A stretch of 53,073 nucleotides of DNA from an uncultured Clostridiaceae bacterium (GTDB lineage Bacteria > Bacillota > Clostridia > TANB77 > CAG-465), in NCBI GenBank assembly GCA_947169155.1, contig CAMVON010000009.1:1-53073 (forward strand). The letters run 5' to 3'. Positions within the stretch are counted from its first letter, which is position 1, and each line of letters starts with the position of its first letter. Positions 45,470 to 53,073 of this stretch are shown piece by piece. The notes under the pieces were generated by a model that had not been told where the DNA came from, did not search any database, and saw nothing but the letters and a program-made list of their open reading frames with translations. Position numbers and translations under genes: made by a program.

Positions 45470-47362
45470 ATGAAAAAGTATATTAAAATTTTATTTTTAA
45501 CTCTTATTTTATTATCTATTTGTTTTGCAACTAATGTATATGCATCAGAATTAGAAATGAAACAGTTAGATATTGATGCGACTGTGAATTTAGATGGAAG
45601 TATGGAAGTTGTTGAAACGTGGAAAATACATGTAGATGAAACCAATACATTATTTAAAAATTGGTATGTTGATCCAACTAGATATAGTGGTATTAGAGAC
45701 GTTGAAGTTAAAGATTTAGATACTGGTAAAAATTTTACTGAATCATTTGTTGAAAAATATCATGTAGATAAAGGTTACTTCTATGCTTTAGAAATAGATA
45801 ATGGTGAAAAGTTTGAAATTGCTTGGGGAATTGGAATGGATAACTCTAGTGGAACAAAAAATTACCAAATAAGCTATGTTGTTGAGGATGCAGTAACTTT
45901 GCATGAGGATTGTGCAGAACTTTATTGGAAATTTGTAGGTGAAGATTTTGAAGTTCCAATAGATAAGATAAATGGAACAATAAAATTGCCTTCAGAATAT
46001 AACAAAGGAGACATTAGAGTTTGGGGACATACTAAGACTTTAAGAGGAACAATTTATGCTACTAGTAGCAATACTGTAGAGTTCAATCTTGAAAATATTC
46101 CTTCTCGTGAATTTGTAGAAGTTAGAGTTGCTTTTCCAACTACAGATTTACTTATTTTACAAAGACCAGATAAATCTATAGATATAAATGATATAATAGC
46201 TGAAGAAACTGTGTGGGCAGAAGAAGCAAATATTAGACGAGAGAGACAAGCTACAACACAAAAATTTACATTAGGTGGAGTAGGATTAGTATCATTGATA
46301 GTTCTTGCTGTTCAATATTATTTCCCAATAAAAACCTTAAAAAGAGGAACTAAAAAATATGAACCACTAACTAAATATGATTATTTTAGAGAACTTCCAA
46401 GAGAAGATGCAACTCCTGCAGAGGCTGTTACATTATTAAATAAATCTACACAGTATCCTGTAATGGATTTTGGTAAGGTATTTAGTGCAACTTTGATGGA
46501 TTTAAATTTAAAGAAATATCTTAAATTTGAAGTTGCAAAAGATCAAAAGGGTAAGGAAATAATATATCTTATTCCTGAAAAGACTATATCTACAGAAGCT
46601 TTAAAGAAAGATGAAAGAAGAATCTTTGAATTTGTTAAAGAGGCAACAGAAGATAAAGAAAAAATAACTGTAAAAGAGTTAGAAAAGTTTATTAGAAGAA
46701 ACTCTTCTAAAATAAATAAGTTAATAACAGATGTAGTAGAAGATGAGAAAAAATTCTTAGAAAATGAACAATATATAGATAAAAAAGAAATATCTGTATA
46801 TAATAAGTTGGTGCTTATAGCAATACTTCCTACATTTGCATTATTCTTCTTTGCACTTATGGCATTTATATTTGCTTTTGAAGATTCATTCCCAGGTGCT
46901 ATAGGGCTTGGAGCATTTGGATTTTTTATACTTGCAGCAGGTTCTTGGATTTTATCTTCTAAAGCATGTCATACAGTAAATCAACATACACAAAAAGGTG
47001 TTGATGAAATAAATAAATGGGAAGCTTTTAAAAAGTTTATGAAAGATTTTTCAATGATGGATCAAAAAGAATTACCTGCTATTGTTGTTTGGGAGCATTT
47101 CTTAGTATATGCAACAGCATTTGGAATGGCAGATGAAGTAATTAAACAACTTAAAGTTAAATATCCTGAAATTAATAATAATGATTATTTTGATCATTAT
47201 TCAACAATGTATCTAGTATCACATACAGATTTTTCAAAAGGATTTTCAGATTCAATTAGCTCGTCTATTTCCTCTGTTTCTTCATCAGGTTCTGGTGGAG
47301 GCGGCGGATTCTCCGGCGGAGGCGGCGGAGGAGGAGGCGGCGGTGGCGGCGGTGGAAGATAG
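45470..47362 (+). CDS. DUF2207 membrane protein with poly-glycine tail
   Basis: A 630-residue exported membrane protein. A signal peptide (residues about 1-25) precedes an extracytoplasmic domain with LDIDATVNLDGSMEVVETWKI, then a transmembrane helix (about 270-290), a cytoplasmic stretch, two more helices near 445-505, and a Gly-rich C-terminus. This layout fits DUF2207 (YciQ-like) proteins of unknown function, which often end in Ser/Gly tracts. The tail here is about 24 glycines with few breaks. The ATG at 45470 follows GGAGGAG. It starts 11 bases after the PEP-synthase-like gene and is probably cotranscribed. Confidence 0.9.
   Translation: MKKYIKILFLTLILLSICFATNVYASELEMKQLDIDATVNLDGSMEVVETWKIHVDETNTLFKNWYVDPTRYSGIRDVEVKDLDTGKNFTESFVEKYHVDKGYFYALEIDNGEKFEIAWGIGMDNSSGTKNYQISYVVEDAVTLHEDCAELYWKFVGEDFEVPIDKINGTIKLPSEYNKGDIRVWGHTKTLRGTIYATSSNTVEFNLENIPSREFVEVRVAFPTTDLLILQRPDKSIDINDIIAEETVWAEEANIRRERQATTQKFTLGGVGLVSLIVLAVQYYFPIKTLKRGTKKYEPLTKYDYFRELPREDATPAEAVTLLNKSTQYPVMDFGKVFSATLMDLNLKKYLKFEVAKDQKGKEIIYLIPEKTISTEALKKDERRIFEFVKEATEDKEKITVKELEKFIRRNSSKINKLITDVVEDEKKFLENEQYIDKKEISVYNKLVLIAILPTFALFFFALMAFIFAFEDSFPGAIGLGAFGFFILAAGSWILSSKACHTVNQHTQKGVDEINKWEAFKKFMKDFSMMDQKELPAIVVWEHFLVYATAFGMADEVIKQLKVKYPEINNNDYFDHYSTMYLVSHTDFSKGFSDSISSSISSVSSSGSGGGGGFSGGGGGGGGGGGGGGR
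47288..47359 (+). repeat. GC-rich GGC/GGA/GGT triplet tract coding poly-Gly
   Basis: About 24 glycine codons in a row, interrupted once by Phe-Ser. It stands out as strongly GC-rich in a very AT-rich region and uses mixed GGC, GGA and GGT codons. Confidence 0.9.
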
Positions 47363-47381
47363 TCGCTACTAAAACTAAATC

Positions 47382-47422
47382 TAAAAAATAGGACTTAAGA
47401 AATATTTCTTAGGTCCTTTTTT
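47382..47422. terminator. Bidirectional terminator between the DUF2207 gene and asd
   Basis: About 11-bp stem GGACTTAAGAA / TTCTTAGGTCC (one G-T) flanked by A-tract and T-tract. The asd stop lies within the right arm. Confidence 0.85.
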
Positions 47423-48383
47423 GTATCAATTTTTCAAGTATTTGAACTGCGTTAGATGCTGCTCCTTTTCTAATATTATCTGCAACGCACCAAAAATTTA
47501 AGCCATTTTCTACAGAGTAGTCTCTACGAATTCTTCCTATGTATACATTATCTGTACCGTTTGCTATTGTGTTTAATGGATAAATATTATTTTTTATATC
47601 ATCAGTAACTATAATTCCTTCAAAGCTATTTAGGTAATGTTTTATATCTTCAATTTTGAATGGATATTCAGTTTCTACATTTATACTTTCTGAATGCGAA
47701 TTTAAAATAGGAACTCTTGCACATGTTGCTGTAATTGCAAGCTTTGGATGCTTTAGTATTTTTCTTGTTTCATTAATCATTTTTAGTTCTTCTTTTGTAT
47801 AACCATTTTCTTCAAAAGTATCGATTTGTGGTATTACATTAGATTTTATATGATATGGAAATTTTTCTACTTTATCTTGTAATAGGTCATCTATCCCGAG
47901 TTTTCCAGCACCTGATACAGCTTGGTATGTACTATATATAACTCTTTTTAATTTATATTTTTTGTCTATTGCCTTTAATGGTAGAACTGCTTGAATTGTT
48001 GAACAATTTGGGTTTGCTATTATTCCAAGATTATCTAGTGCGTCTTCAAAGTTTATTTCTGGTACAACTAAAGGAATAGATTTATCCATTCTAAACGCAC
48101 TACTATTATCTATTACAGTTGCTCCGTGTTTTGCAAAAAGTGGTGCATATTCTTTTGCAATTTTACTTCCTGCTGAAAATAGTGCATAGTCATAAGAATC
48201 AAATGGTATATCTTTAGTAAGTTCTTGAACTTCATATTCTTTATTCATAAACTTTATTATTTTTCCTTTAGATTTCGCAGATGCAAATAATGTGTAGTTT
48301 GCGTGTATTTGTTTTTCTTCTAAAACTTCAAGAAATGTTTGGCCAACTAAGCCTGTAGCTCCTACTATAGCAATTTTTAACAT
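47409..48383 (-). CDS. asd: Aspartate-semialdehyde dehydrogenase
   Basis: Asd reduces aspartyl phosphate to aspartate semialdehyde with NADPH, feeding lysine/diaminopimelate, threonine and methionine synthesis. The 324-residue protein has the Rossmann motif VGATGLVGQTFL, the catalytic Cys in IIANPNCSTIQAVLPL, the YSTYQAVSGAGK block and the His-containing KLAITATCARVPILNSHSES segment. Family length is normal. A promoter sits between it and the upstream pseudouridine synthase gene. The ATG at 48383 follows TTGAGGTGA. It is in a lone position; no lysine riboswitch or T-box is seen in the short leader. Confidence 0.96.
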   Translation of the reverse strand: MLKIAIVGATGLVGQTFLEVLEEKQIHANYTLFASAKSKGKIIKFMNKEYEVQELTKDIPFDSYDYALFSAGSKIAKEYAPLFAKHGATVIDNSSAFRMDKSIPLVVPEINFEDALDNLGIIANPNCSTIQAVLPLKAIDKKYKLKRVIYSTYQAVSGAGKLGIDDLLQDKVEKFPYHIKSNVIPQIDTFEENGYTKEELKMINETRKILKHPKLAITATCARVPILNSHSESINVETEYPFKIEDIKHYLNSFEGIIVTDDIKNNIYPLNTIANGTDNVYIGRIRRDYSVENGLNFWCVADNIRKGAASNAVQILEKLIQKRT

Positions 48384-48399
48384 AAAGTCACCTCAATGT

Positions 48400-48428
48400 A
48401 GTATATTCATACTATATTTTAATGTTAA
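48400..48428 (-). promoter_or_regulatory. Promoter of asd
   Basis: On the minus strand TTAACA, 17-nt spacer, TATACT, starting immediately after the terminator of the pseudouridine synthase gene. Confidence 0.6.
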
Positions 48429-48454
48429 AAAAGAAGAGACTATTTTGTCTCTTC
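48427..48454 (-). terminator. Terminator of the pseudouridine synthase gene
   Basis: Eight-bp stem GAAGAGAC / GTCTCTTC with a 6-nt loop; minus-strand tail TTTTTTAAC. The gene's TAG stop lies at the base of the loop. Confidence 0.85.
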
Positions 48455-49336
48455 AATTTTTCTTAAATATAAACTATCATCTAATTTTATTGTTTTATCA
48501 TTTAAATATGATAGGGTAGATTCTTTTGGAAATTTAAAAGTATATTTTACTGCATATAGCATTTGTTTGTACTTTTTAAACTTTTTATTTACTTCATTTC
48601 TTCCATATTTTGAATCTCCAATAATTGGATGATTAATGTGTGCCATAAGTGCACGTATTTGATGTGTTTTTCCGGTATGTATTGTTACTTTTAAAGTAGT
48701 GTAGTTAAGTTTTTTGTATACAGTATCTACTTCAATATCTGTTACTATTTTGACAGAACCTTTAGTTTTAGTATCATATACTTTAGAAAATCCAGTTTTT
48801 TCGTCTTTAAATAAGAAGTTTTCTAAATGTTGTTTTTGTGGATTAATATCGCTACCTACAACATATGTGTAGTACTCTTTATATATATATCCAAGTTTAA
48901 AAGCATTTAAAAGTTCTTCATATGCTTTGTTATTTTTTCCAAAAACTAGAAGTCCTGCTGTGTTTCTGTCTAATCTATGACAAATTTGAACATTTTCTCC
49001 TTTTATTTTTTTTACATAATCTTCGTAAGTTGGTTCATTATTTCCATGTTCTTCATTAGATAGAAGTCCTTGAGGCTTATATACTACAAGTACGTTTTCA
49101 TCCTCAAAAACTGTAGTAAGTTCTTTTGGAAAACCATATAATGTATTGTCTTCTATGTATATTTGTATAATGTCATTTTTTTGAATTTCAAGCTTTTCAT
49201 TGTTAGTTTTTACATTATTAACTCTTATATCTTTATTTCTAAAAGCTTTGTGTAAAGCATTTGTTGAAAGATTAGGAAAAGAGTCTTTTATGTAATTAAA
49301 AATGTTGCTTGAATTTGTTACAATAATCTCTTTCAT
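48440..49336 (-). CDS. RluA-family pseudouridine synthase
   Basis: A 298-residue enzyme that isomerises uridine in rRNA or tRNA. An S4-like RNA-binding domain (residues about 15-65, STNALHKAFRNKDIRVNNVK) is followed by a catalytic domain with VYKPQGLLS, the active-site motif CHRLDRNTAGLLVFGK carrying the catalytic Asp, the KTHQIRALMAHI segment and PIIGDSKYG. The RNA target is not predictable within RluA/RluC/RluD types. The ATG at 49336 has no Shine-Dalgarno sequence and lies seven bases after a TATAAT, so the mRNA is probably leaderless. Confidence 0.94.
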   Translation of the reverse strand: MKEIIVTNSSNIFNYIKDSFPNLSTNALHKAFRNKDIRVNNVKTNNEKLEIQKNDIIQIYIEDNTLYGFPKELTTVFEDENVLVVYKPQGLLSNEEHGNNEPTYEDYVKKIKGENVQICHRLDRNTAGLLVFGKNNKAYEELLNAFKLGYIYKEYYTYVVGSDINPQKQHLENFLFKDEKTGFSKVYDTKTKGSVKIVTDIEVDTVYKKLNYTTLKVTIHTGKTHQIRALMAHINHPIIGDSKYGRNEVNKKFKKYKQMLYAVKYTFKFPKESTLSYLNDKTIKLDDSLYLRKIEETK

Positions 49337-49343
49337 GACAAAA

Positions 49344-49372
49344 ATTATAGCTCAATTTGTGAAAAAAAGCAA
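49344..49372 (-). promoter_or_regulatory. Promoter giving a leaderless pseudouridine synthase mRNA
   Basis: On the minus strand TTGCTT, 17-nt spacer, TATAAT. The ATG starts seven bases after the -10, where transcription itself should start. Confidence 0.75.
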
Positions 49373-49483
49373 TATAGTATAGAAAAAGTAGAAGTTTAAG
49401 GATATAATATAATTATGTATTTTTATTTATACAATCATAAAAGTATAAATTTGACATAGAAAACTAAAGAGGAGGAAATTTTT

Positions 49484-51073
49484 TTGGCTATAAAAAAGCA
49501 ATCATTTATGAAGGGCGTATTTGTAATTATGCTCTCACAAATTTTAATAAAACTACTTGGTTTTGTATATAGAATAGTACAAACCAATATACCGCAATTT
49601 GCTGATGTTGGAAATAGTTACTATGGATCAGGATATCAAGTATATACATTTATACTTGCAATAGCTACTATGGGTATACCTAATACTATTTCAAAACTGG
49701 TATCAGAAAAAAGGACAATAGGAGATAAAAAAGGAGCTCATAGAATATTTAAAACAGCATTTGTTGTATTTGTAAGTATTGCAACAATGTTTGCATTAGG
49801 ACTATTCTTTGGTTCAGGATTTATTGCTACACATTTACTAAATAATCCAGGAGTTAAATATACGCTTATGGCGTTGTCACCTGCAATAATATTTGTATCA
49901 ATGTCTGCAGTGCTTCGTGGATATTTTATTGGAATGGAAAATGTTAGTGAGTATTCTAAAGCGCAAATTATTGAACAAATAATTAACTGTGTATTTTCAG
50001 TAATATTTGTATATATGTTAATAGGACATAGCCCTGAAGTTATGGCAGCTGGTTCAACACTTGCAACTACTGTTGCAACATCTTCTGCATTTTTCTATTT
50101 AGTTAGATACTATATGAAAAACAAGAAGGAAATATGGAATGAAATTAATAAATCTGAAAGATTCCCAGTAGAATCTAGAGGAAAGATAACAAAGAAACTA
50201 TTATCTTATGCAATTCCAATTGCATTTGGTAGTGTGGTTTCTACACTTGCAGGACTAATAGATGTTATTACAGTTGTAAATGGGTTGCAACAAAAAGGAT
50301 ACGATATAATTACTGCTAATGCAAAATATGGAATTTTATCTGGTAAAGTAGATATACTACTTGCTATACCATTAAGTATAAATGTTGCATTTTCTGTAGC
50401 ACTTGTACCATTTATTTCATCTGCTATAGCAAAACATAGAAAAGATGAAGCAATAGATAAGATAAATTATTCGTTGAAAATATCTTCACTTATTGCATTA
50501 CCTTGTACATTTGGACTATTTGTACTTGCTCAACCAATATTTAATATGCTATTTCCTAATGCACCAGAAGGAGCACTACTTCTTCAAATAGAATGTTGGT
50601 TATTGTTCTTCTCTGTACTTAGCCAAACATTAACAGGTGCACTGCAAGGAATTGGAAAACTTATTGTTCCTGGACTTGCACTACTTGTAGGTACAATTAT
50701 TAAATATATACTAAATGTTACATTAATTCCTATATATGGAGAAGTGGTTCCAGCTATAACAAGTATTATATTTAGTGCTGTTGCATTCTTAATTTGTGCA
50801 TTTGTATTATTTAGATCTTTAAAAATGCATATGAATATAAAAGATATTGTAATAAAACCATTTATTGCTAGTGCTATTATGGGTGCTGTCGCATTTGGTG
50901 TATATAAACTTGGAATGACAATACACATTGGTAATGCTATATCTACTATCTTAGCTATTGGAATTGCTGTTGTTATATATGCAATTTTAGTAATTTTATT
51001 TAAAGTTTTAAATAGAGATGAAATAAAACAATTGCCTTATGGAAACAAAATATGTAAAATACTTAAAATATAA
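49484..51073 (+). CDS. Polysaccharide/lipid II flippase-like protein (SpoVB/MurJ-type MOP family)
   Basis: A 529-residue integral membrane protein with about 14 transmembrane helices. It belongs to the MOP exporter superfamily: the opening MKGVFVIMLSQILIKLLGFVYRI and the segment ATMGIPNTISKLVSEK match SpoVB/YtgP-type proteins, which move lipid-linked cell-wall or polysaccharide precursors. Whether it works in vegetative wall synthesis or the spore cortex cannot be decided here. Translation starts with TTG at 49484, nine bases after AGAGGAGGAA. No clear promoter or terminator can be assigned; HU follows under its own promoter. Confidence 0.9.
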   Translation: MAIKKQSFMKGVFVIMLSQILIKLLGFVYRIVQTNIPQFADVGNSYYGSGYQVYTFILAIATMGIPNTISKLVSEKRTIGDKKGAHRIFKTAFVVFVSIATMFALGLFFGSGFIATHLLNNPGVKYTLMALSPAIIFVSMSAVLRGYFIGMENVSEYSKAQIIEQIINCVFSVIFVYMLIGHSPEVMAAGSTLATTVATSSAFFYLVRYYMKNKKEIWNEINKSERFPVESRGKITKKLLSYAIPIAFGSVVSTLAGLIDVITVVNGLQQKGYDIITANAKYGILSGKVDILLAIPLSINVAFSVALVPFISSAIAKHRKDEAIDKINYSLKISSLIALPCTFGLFVLAQPIFNMLFPNAPEGALLLQIECWLLFFSVLSQTLTGALQGIGKLIVPGLALLVGTIIKYILNVTLIPIYGEVVPAITSIIFSAVAFLICAFVLFRSLKMHMNIKDIVIKPFIASAIMGAVAFGVYKLGMTIHIGNAISTILAIGIAVVIYAILVILFKVLNRDEIKQLPYGNKICKILKI

Positions 51074-51116
51074 CCAAAAAATCGCTTAAAAATAGCTAAA
51101 AAAAGCACGAAAAGTG

Positions 51117-51145
51117 TTGACATTACTAGTGTTTTGTAGTATATT
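51117..51145 (+). promoter_or_regulatory. Strong promoter of the HU gene
   Basis: TTGACA, 17-nt spacer, TATATT; AAGGAGGT precedes the ATG. Confidence 0.85.
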
Positions 51146-51177
51146 TTAGGTGTAAGTAAGCAAGGAGGTAATATATT

Positions 51178-51456
51178 ATGAATAAAGCTGAACTTATCGC
51201 AAAAATTGCAGAAGAAAGCAAACTAACTAAAAAAGCTGCTGAAACAGCATTAGACGCTTTCGTTACTAGTGTTGAAGGTGCACTTAAAAAAGGAGAAAAA
51301 GTTCAATTAGTTGGATTCGGAACTTTCGAAGTAAGACAAAGAGCTGCTAGAAAAGGAAGAAACCCACAAACTAAGGCTGAAATTAAAATACCAGCATCTA
51401 AAGCTCCAGTATTCAAAGCTGGTAAAGCTTTAAAAGAATTAGTAAACAAAAAATAA
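51178..51456 (+). CDS. hup: DNA-binding protein HU
   Basis: A 92-residue histone-like protein that bends and compacts DNA as a dimer. It has the family layout: [22 protein letters not shown], the [20 protein letters not shown] block with the DNA-binding arm including the intercalating Pro in RNPQT, and the [13 protein letters not shown] end. Codon use is rich in C-ending codons, typical of a very highly expressed gene in this genome. A strong promoter and a terminator surround it. Confidence 0.98.
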   Translation: MNKAELIAKIAEESKLTKKAAETALDAFVTSVEGALKKGEKVQLVGFGTFEVRQRAARKGRNPQTKAEIKIPASKAPVFKAGKALKELVNKK

Positions 51457-51470
51457 TTCGAAATTAATTA

Positions 51471-51499
51471 AACCACGACTTGTATAATCGTGGTTTTTT
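51471..51499 (+). terminator. Terminator of the HU gene
   Basis: Eight-bp stem AACCACGA / TCGTGGTT with a 9-nt loop and six T. Confidence 0.9.
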
Positions 51500-51535
51500 C
51501 TTATATTTATACTTGCATGTAACCCATATGCACAT

Positions 51536-51561
51536 AAAAAAGTCCCCAATTACTGGGGACT
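51536..51561 (-). terminator. Terminator of mscL
   Basis: Eight-bp stem AGTCCCCA / TGGGGACT with a 5-nt loop; minus-strand tail TTTTT. Confidence 0.9.
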
Positions 51562-51571
51562 ATATTTTTTA

Positions 51572-52015
51572 CTATTCTTCAATTTGGCTTGTGCAGTGTG
51601 GGCATCTTGTAGCTTCAATATCTATTTCAGATTTGCAATAAGGACAAGTTTTAGTTGTAGCTGCAACTTCTTCTTTGTCTTTTCTGCTTGCTTTAGCTAA
51701 TGCTTTAACAATTAAGAACATTACTAAAGAGATAATTAGGAAGCTAACTATTGCATTAATAACTGCTCCATATACAAATTCAACTCCGCCAACTGTTACA
51801 GATAATTCTGCAAGGTTGATTCCAGAAGTTAGTGCACCAATAAGTGGAGAGAACACATTGTCTACTATAGATGTTACGATTGCTGTGAAAGCAGCACCCA
51901 TAACCATACCTATAGCTAGGTCCATAATGTTTCCTTTTAGTGCGAATTCTTTGAATTCAGCAAAAGTAGATTTAGCTTTACCTTTTGCTTTGTCTTTTAA
52001 TTCTTTTTTATCCAT
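51572..52015 (-). CDS. mscL: Large-conductance mechanosensitive channel with C-terminal zinc ribbon
   Basis: MscL is a homopentameric channel that opens under extreme tension. The 147-residue protein has the typical start FKEFALKGNIMDLAIGMVMGAAFTAI with the amphipathic N-helix, two transmembrane helices (about residues 20-45 and 70-97) and a charged tail. Two CPxC pairs follow near the C-terminus (TCPYCKSE and RCPHCTSQ), forming a probable zinc ribbon after the membrane domain. The ATG at 52015 follows GTGGTGAT; the GTG at 52027 lies in that site. A minus-strand promoter lies just upstream. Confidence 0.95.
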   Translation of the reverse strand: MDKKELKDKAKGKAKSTFAEFKEFALKGNIMDLAIGMVMGAAFTAIVTSIVDNVFSPLIGALTSGINLAELSVTVGGVEFVYGAVINAIVSFLIISLVMFLIVKALAKASRKDKEEVAATTKTCPYCKSEIDIEATRCPHCTSQIEE

Positions 52016-52031
52016 ATTTATCACCACTTAT

Positions 52032-52060
52032 ATAATACAATATATTTTTAGGAAAAACAA
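52032..52060 (-). promoter_or_regulatory. Promoter of mscL
   Basis: On the minus strand TTGTTT, 17-nt spacer, TATTAT. Confidence 0.6.
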
Positions 52061-52144
52061 GAAAAATTGTAATTTTATTATTCTTCTTAATGTATTTTGT
52101 CTATTATTGTAATTATTTAGTTACATATGTAAACTGGTTCTTCC

Positions 52145-52173
52145 TTGCTTTTTTTAGGGTTTTATAGTAAAAT
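52145..52173 (+). promoter_or_regulatory. Promoter of the ABC-F gene
   Basis: TTGCTT, 17-nt spacer, TAAAAT. A perfect 12-base palindrome TTACATATGTAA lies 12 bases upstream (52121-52132) and may be a regulatory site. No attenuator-type leader, as precedes many resistance ABC-F genes, fits in the short leader. Confidence 0.6.
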
Positions 52174-52177
52174 ATAA

Positions 52178-53073
<896 letters not shown>

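Overview
This is about 53 kb of a very AT-rich, densely packed Bacillota (Clostridia-type) chromosome. Four things place it. Fermentation is by an oxygen-sensitive pyruvate formate-lyase and a bifunctional AdhE. There is a GerA/GerC/GerB spore-germinant receptor operon. Signals are Firmicutes-like: strong AGGAGG/AGGTG ribosome sites, AGA-dominated arginine codons, TTGACA-N17-TATAAT promoters. The rimP-nusA-ylxR-infB-rbfA-nrnA-truB operon is the Gram-positive one. Species cannot be told from sequence alone; an uncultured gut anaerobe would fit. I see no phage, IS element, CRISPR array or plasmid gene, so this reads as core chromosome carrying a few lineage-specific loci.

Layout. 1-7.6 kb: the 3' end of one tRNA, then adhE, an APH-fold kinase, pflB and pflA (mixed-acid/ethanol fermentation), a ParB/sulfiredoxin-like protein and tRNA-Asn. 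7.7-15.7 kb: two MscS channels, membrane-anchored proteins of unknown function, cysS, a FemAB-type transferase, a small membrane protein and a flavin reductase. 15.7-23.1 kb: the transcription/translation operon rimP to truB behind one promoter and a leader hairpin. 23.1-25.4 kb: a zinc-type ArsR repressor with its operator and a P1B metal-export ATPase. 25.5-34.0 kb: two giant tandem surface proteins, each with a thioester (TQXA)-type head, a long stalk of Cna-B domains and a membrane anchor. 34.1-38.6 kb: small single-gene units (sirtuin, DUF4230-like, PnuC, Pr6Pr-like, SDR). 38.6-42.3 kb: the germinant receptor operon. 42.3-49.3 kb: a three-repeat protein, a PEP-synthase-like phosphotransferase, a DUF2207 membrane protein, asd and an RluA-type pseudouridine synthase. 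49.4-53.1 kb: a SpoVB/MurJ-like flippase, HU, MscL with a zinc ribbon, and the start of an ABC-F protein that runs off the window.

How they work together. PflA activates PflB, which makes acetyl-CoA and formate; AdhE reduces acetyl-CoA to ethanol and regenerates NAD+. The ArsR repressor and P1B ATPase form a metal-efflux circuit. Three mechanosensitive channels (two MscS, one MscL) serve osmotic protection. The Cna-B pair is the most unusual locus. The two proteins look like an ancient duplication with collinear domains; the first keeps the thioester Cys/Gln pair, while the second has Ser in place of Cys and appears tuned for high expression. Both end in an atypical NTGD anchor with no sortase nearby. 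Other oddities are a GerC homologue without its lipobox cysteine, candidate leaderless transcripts, an Asn-rich IF2 linker and a kinase embedded in the adhE-pfl cluster.
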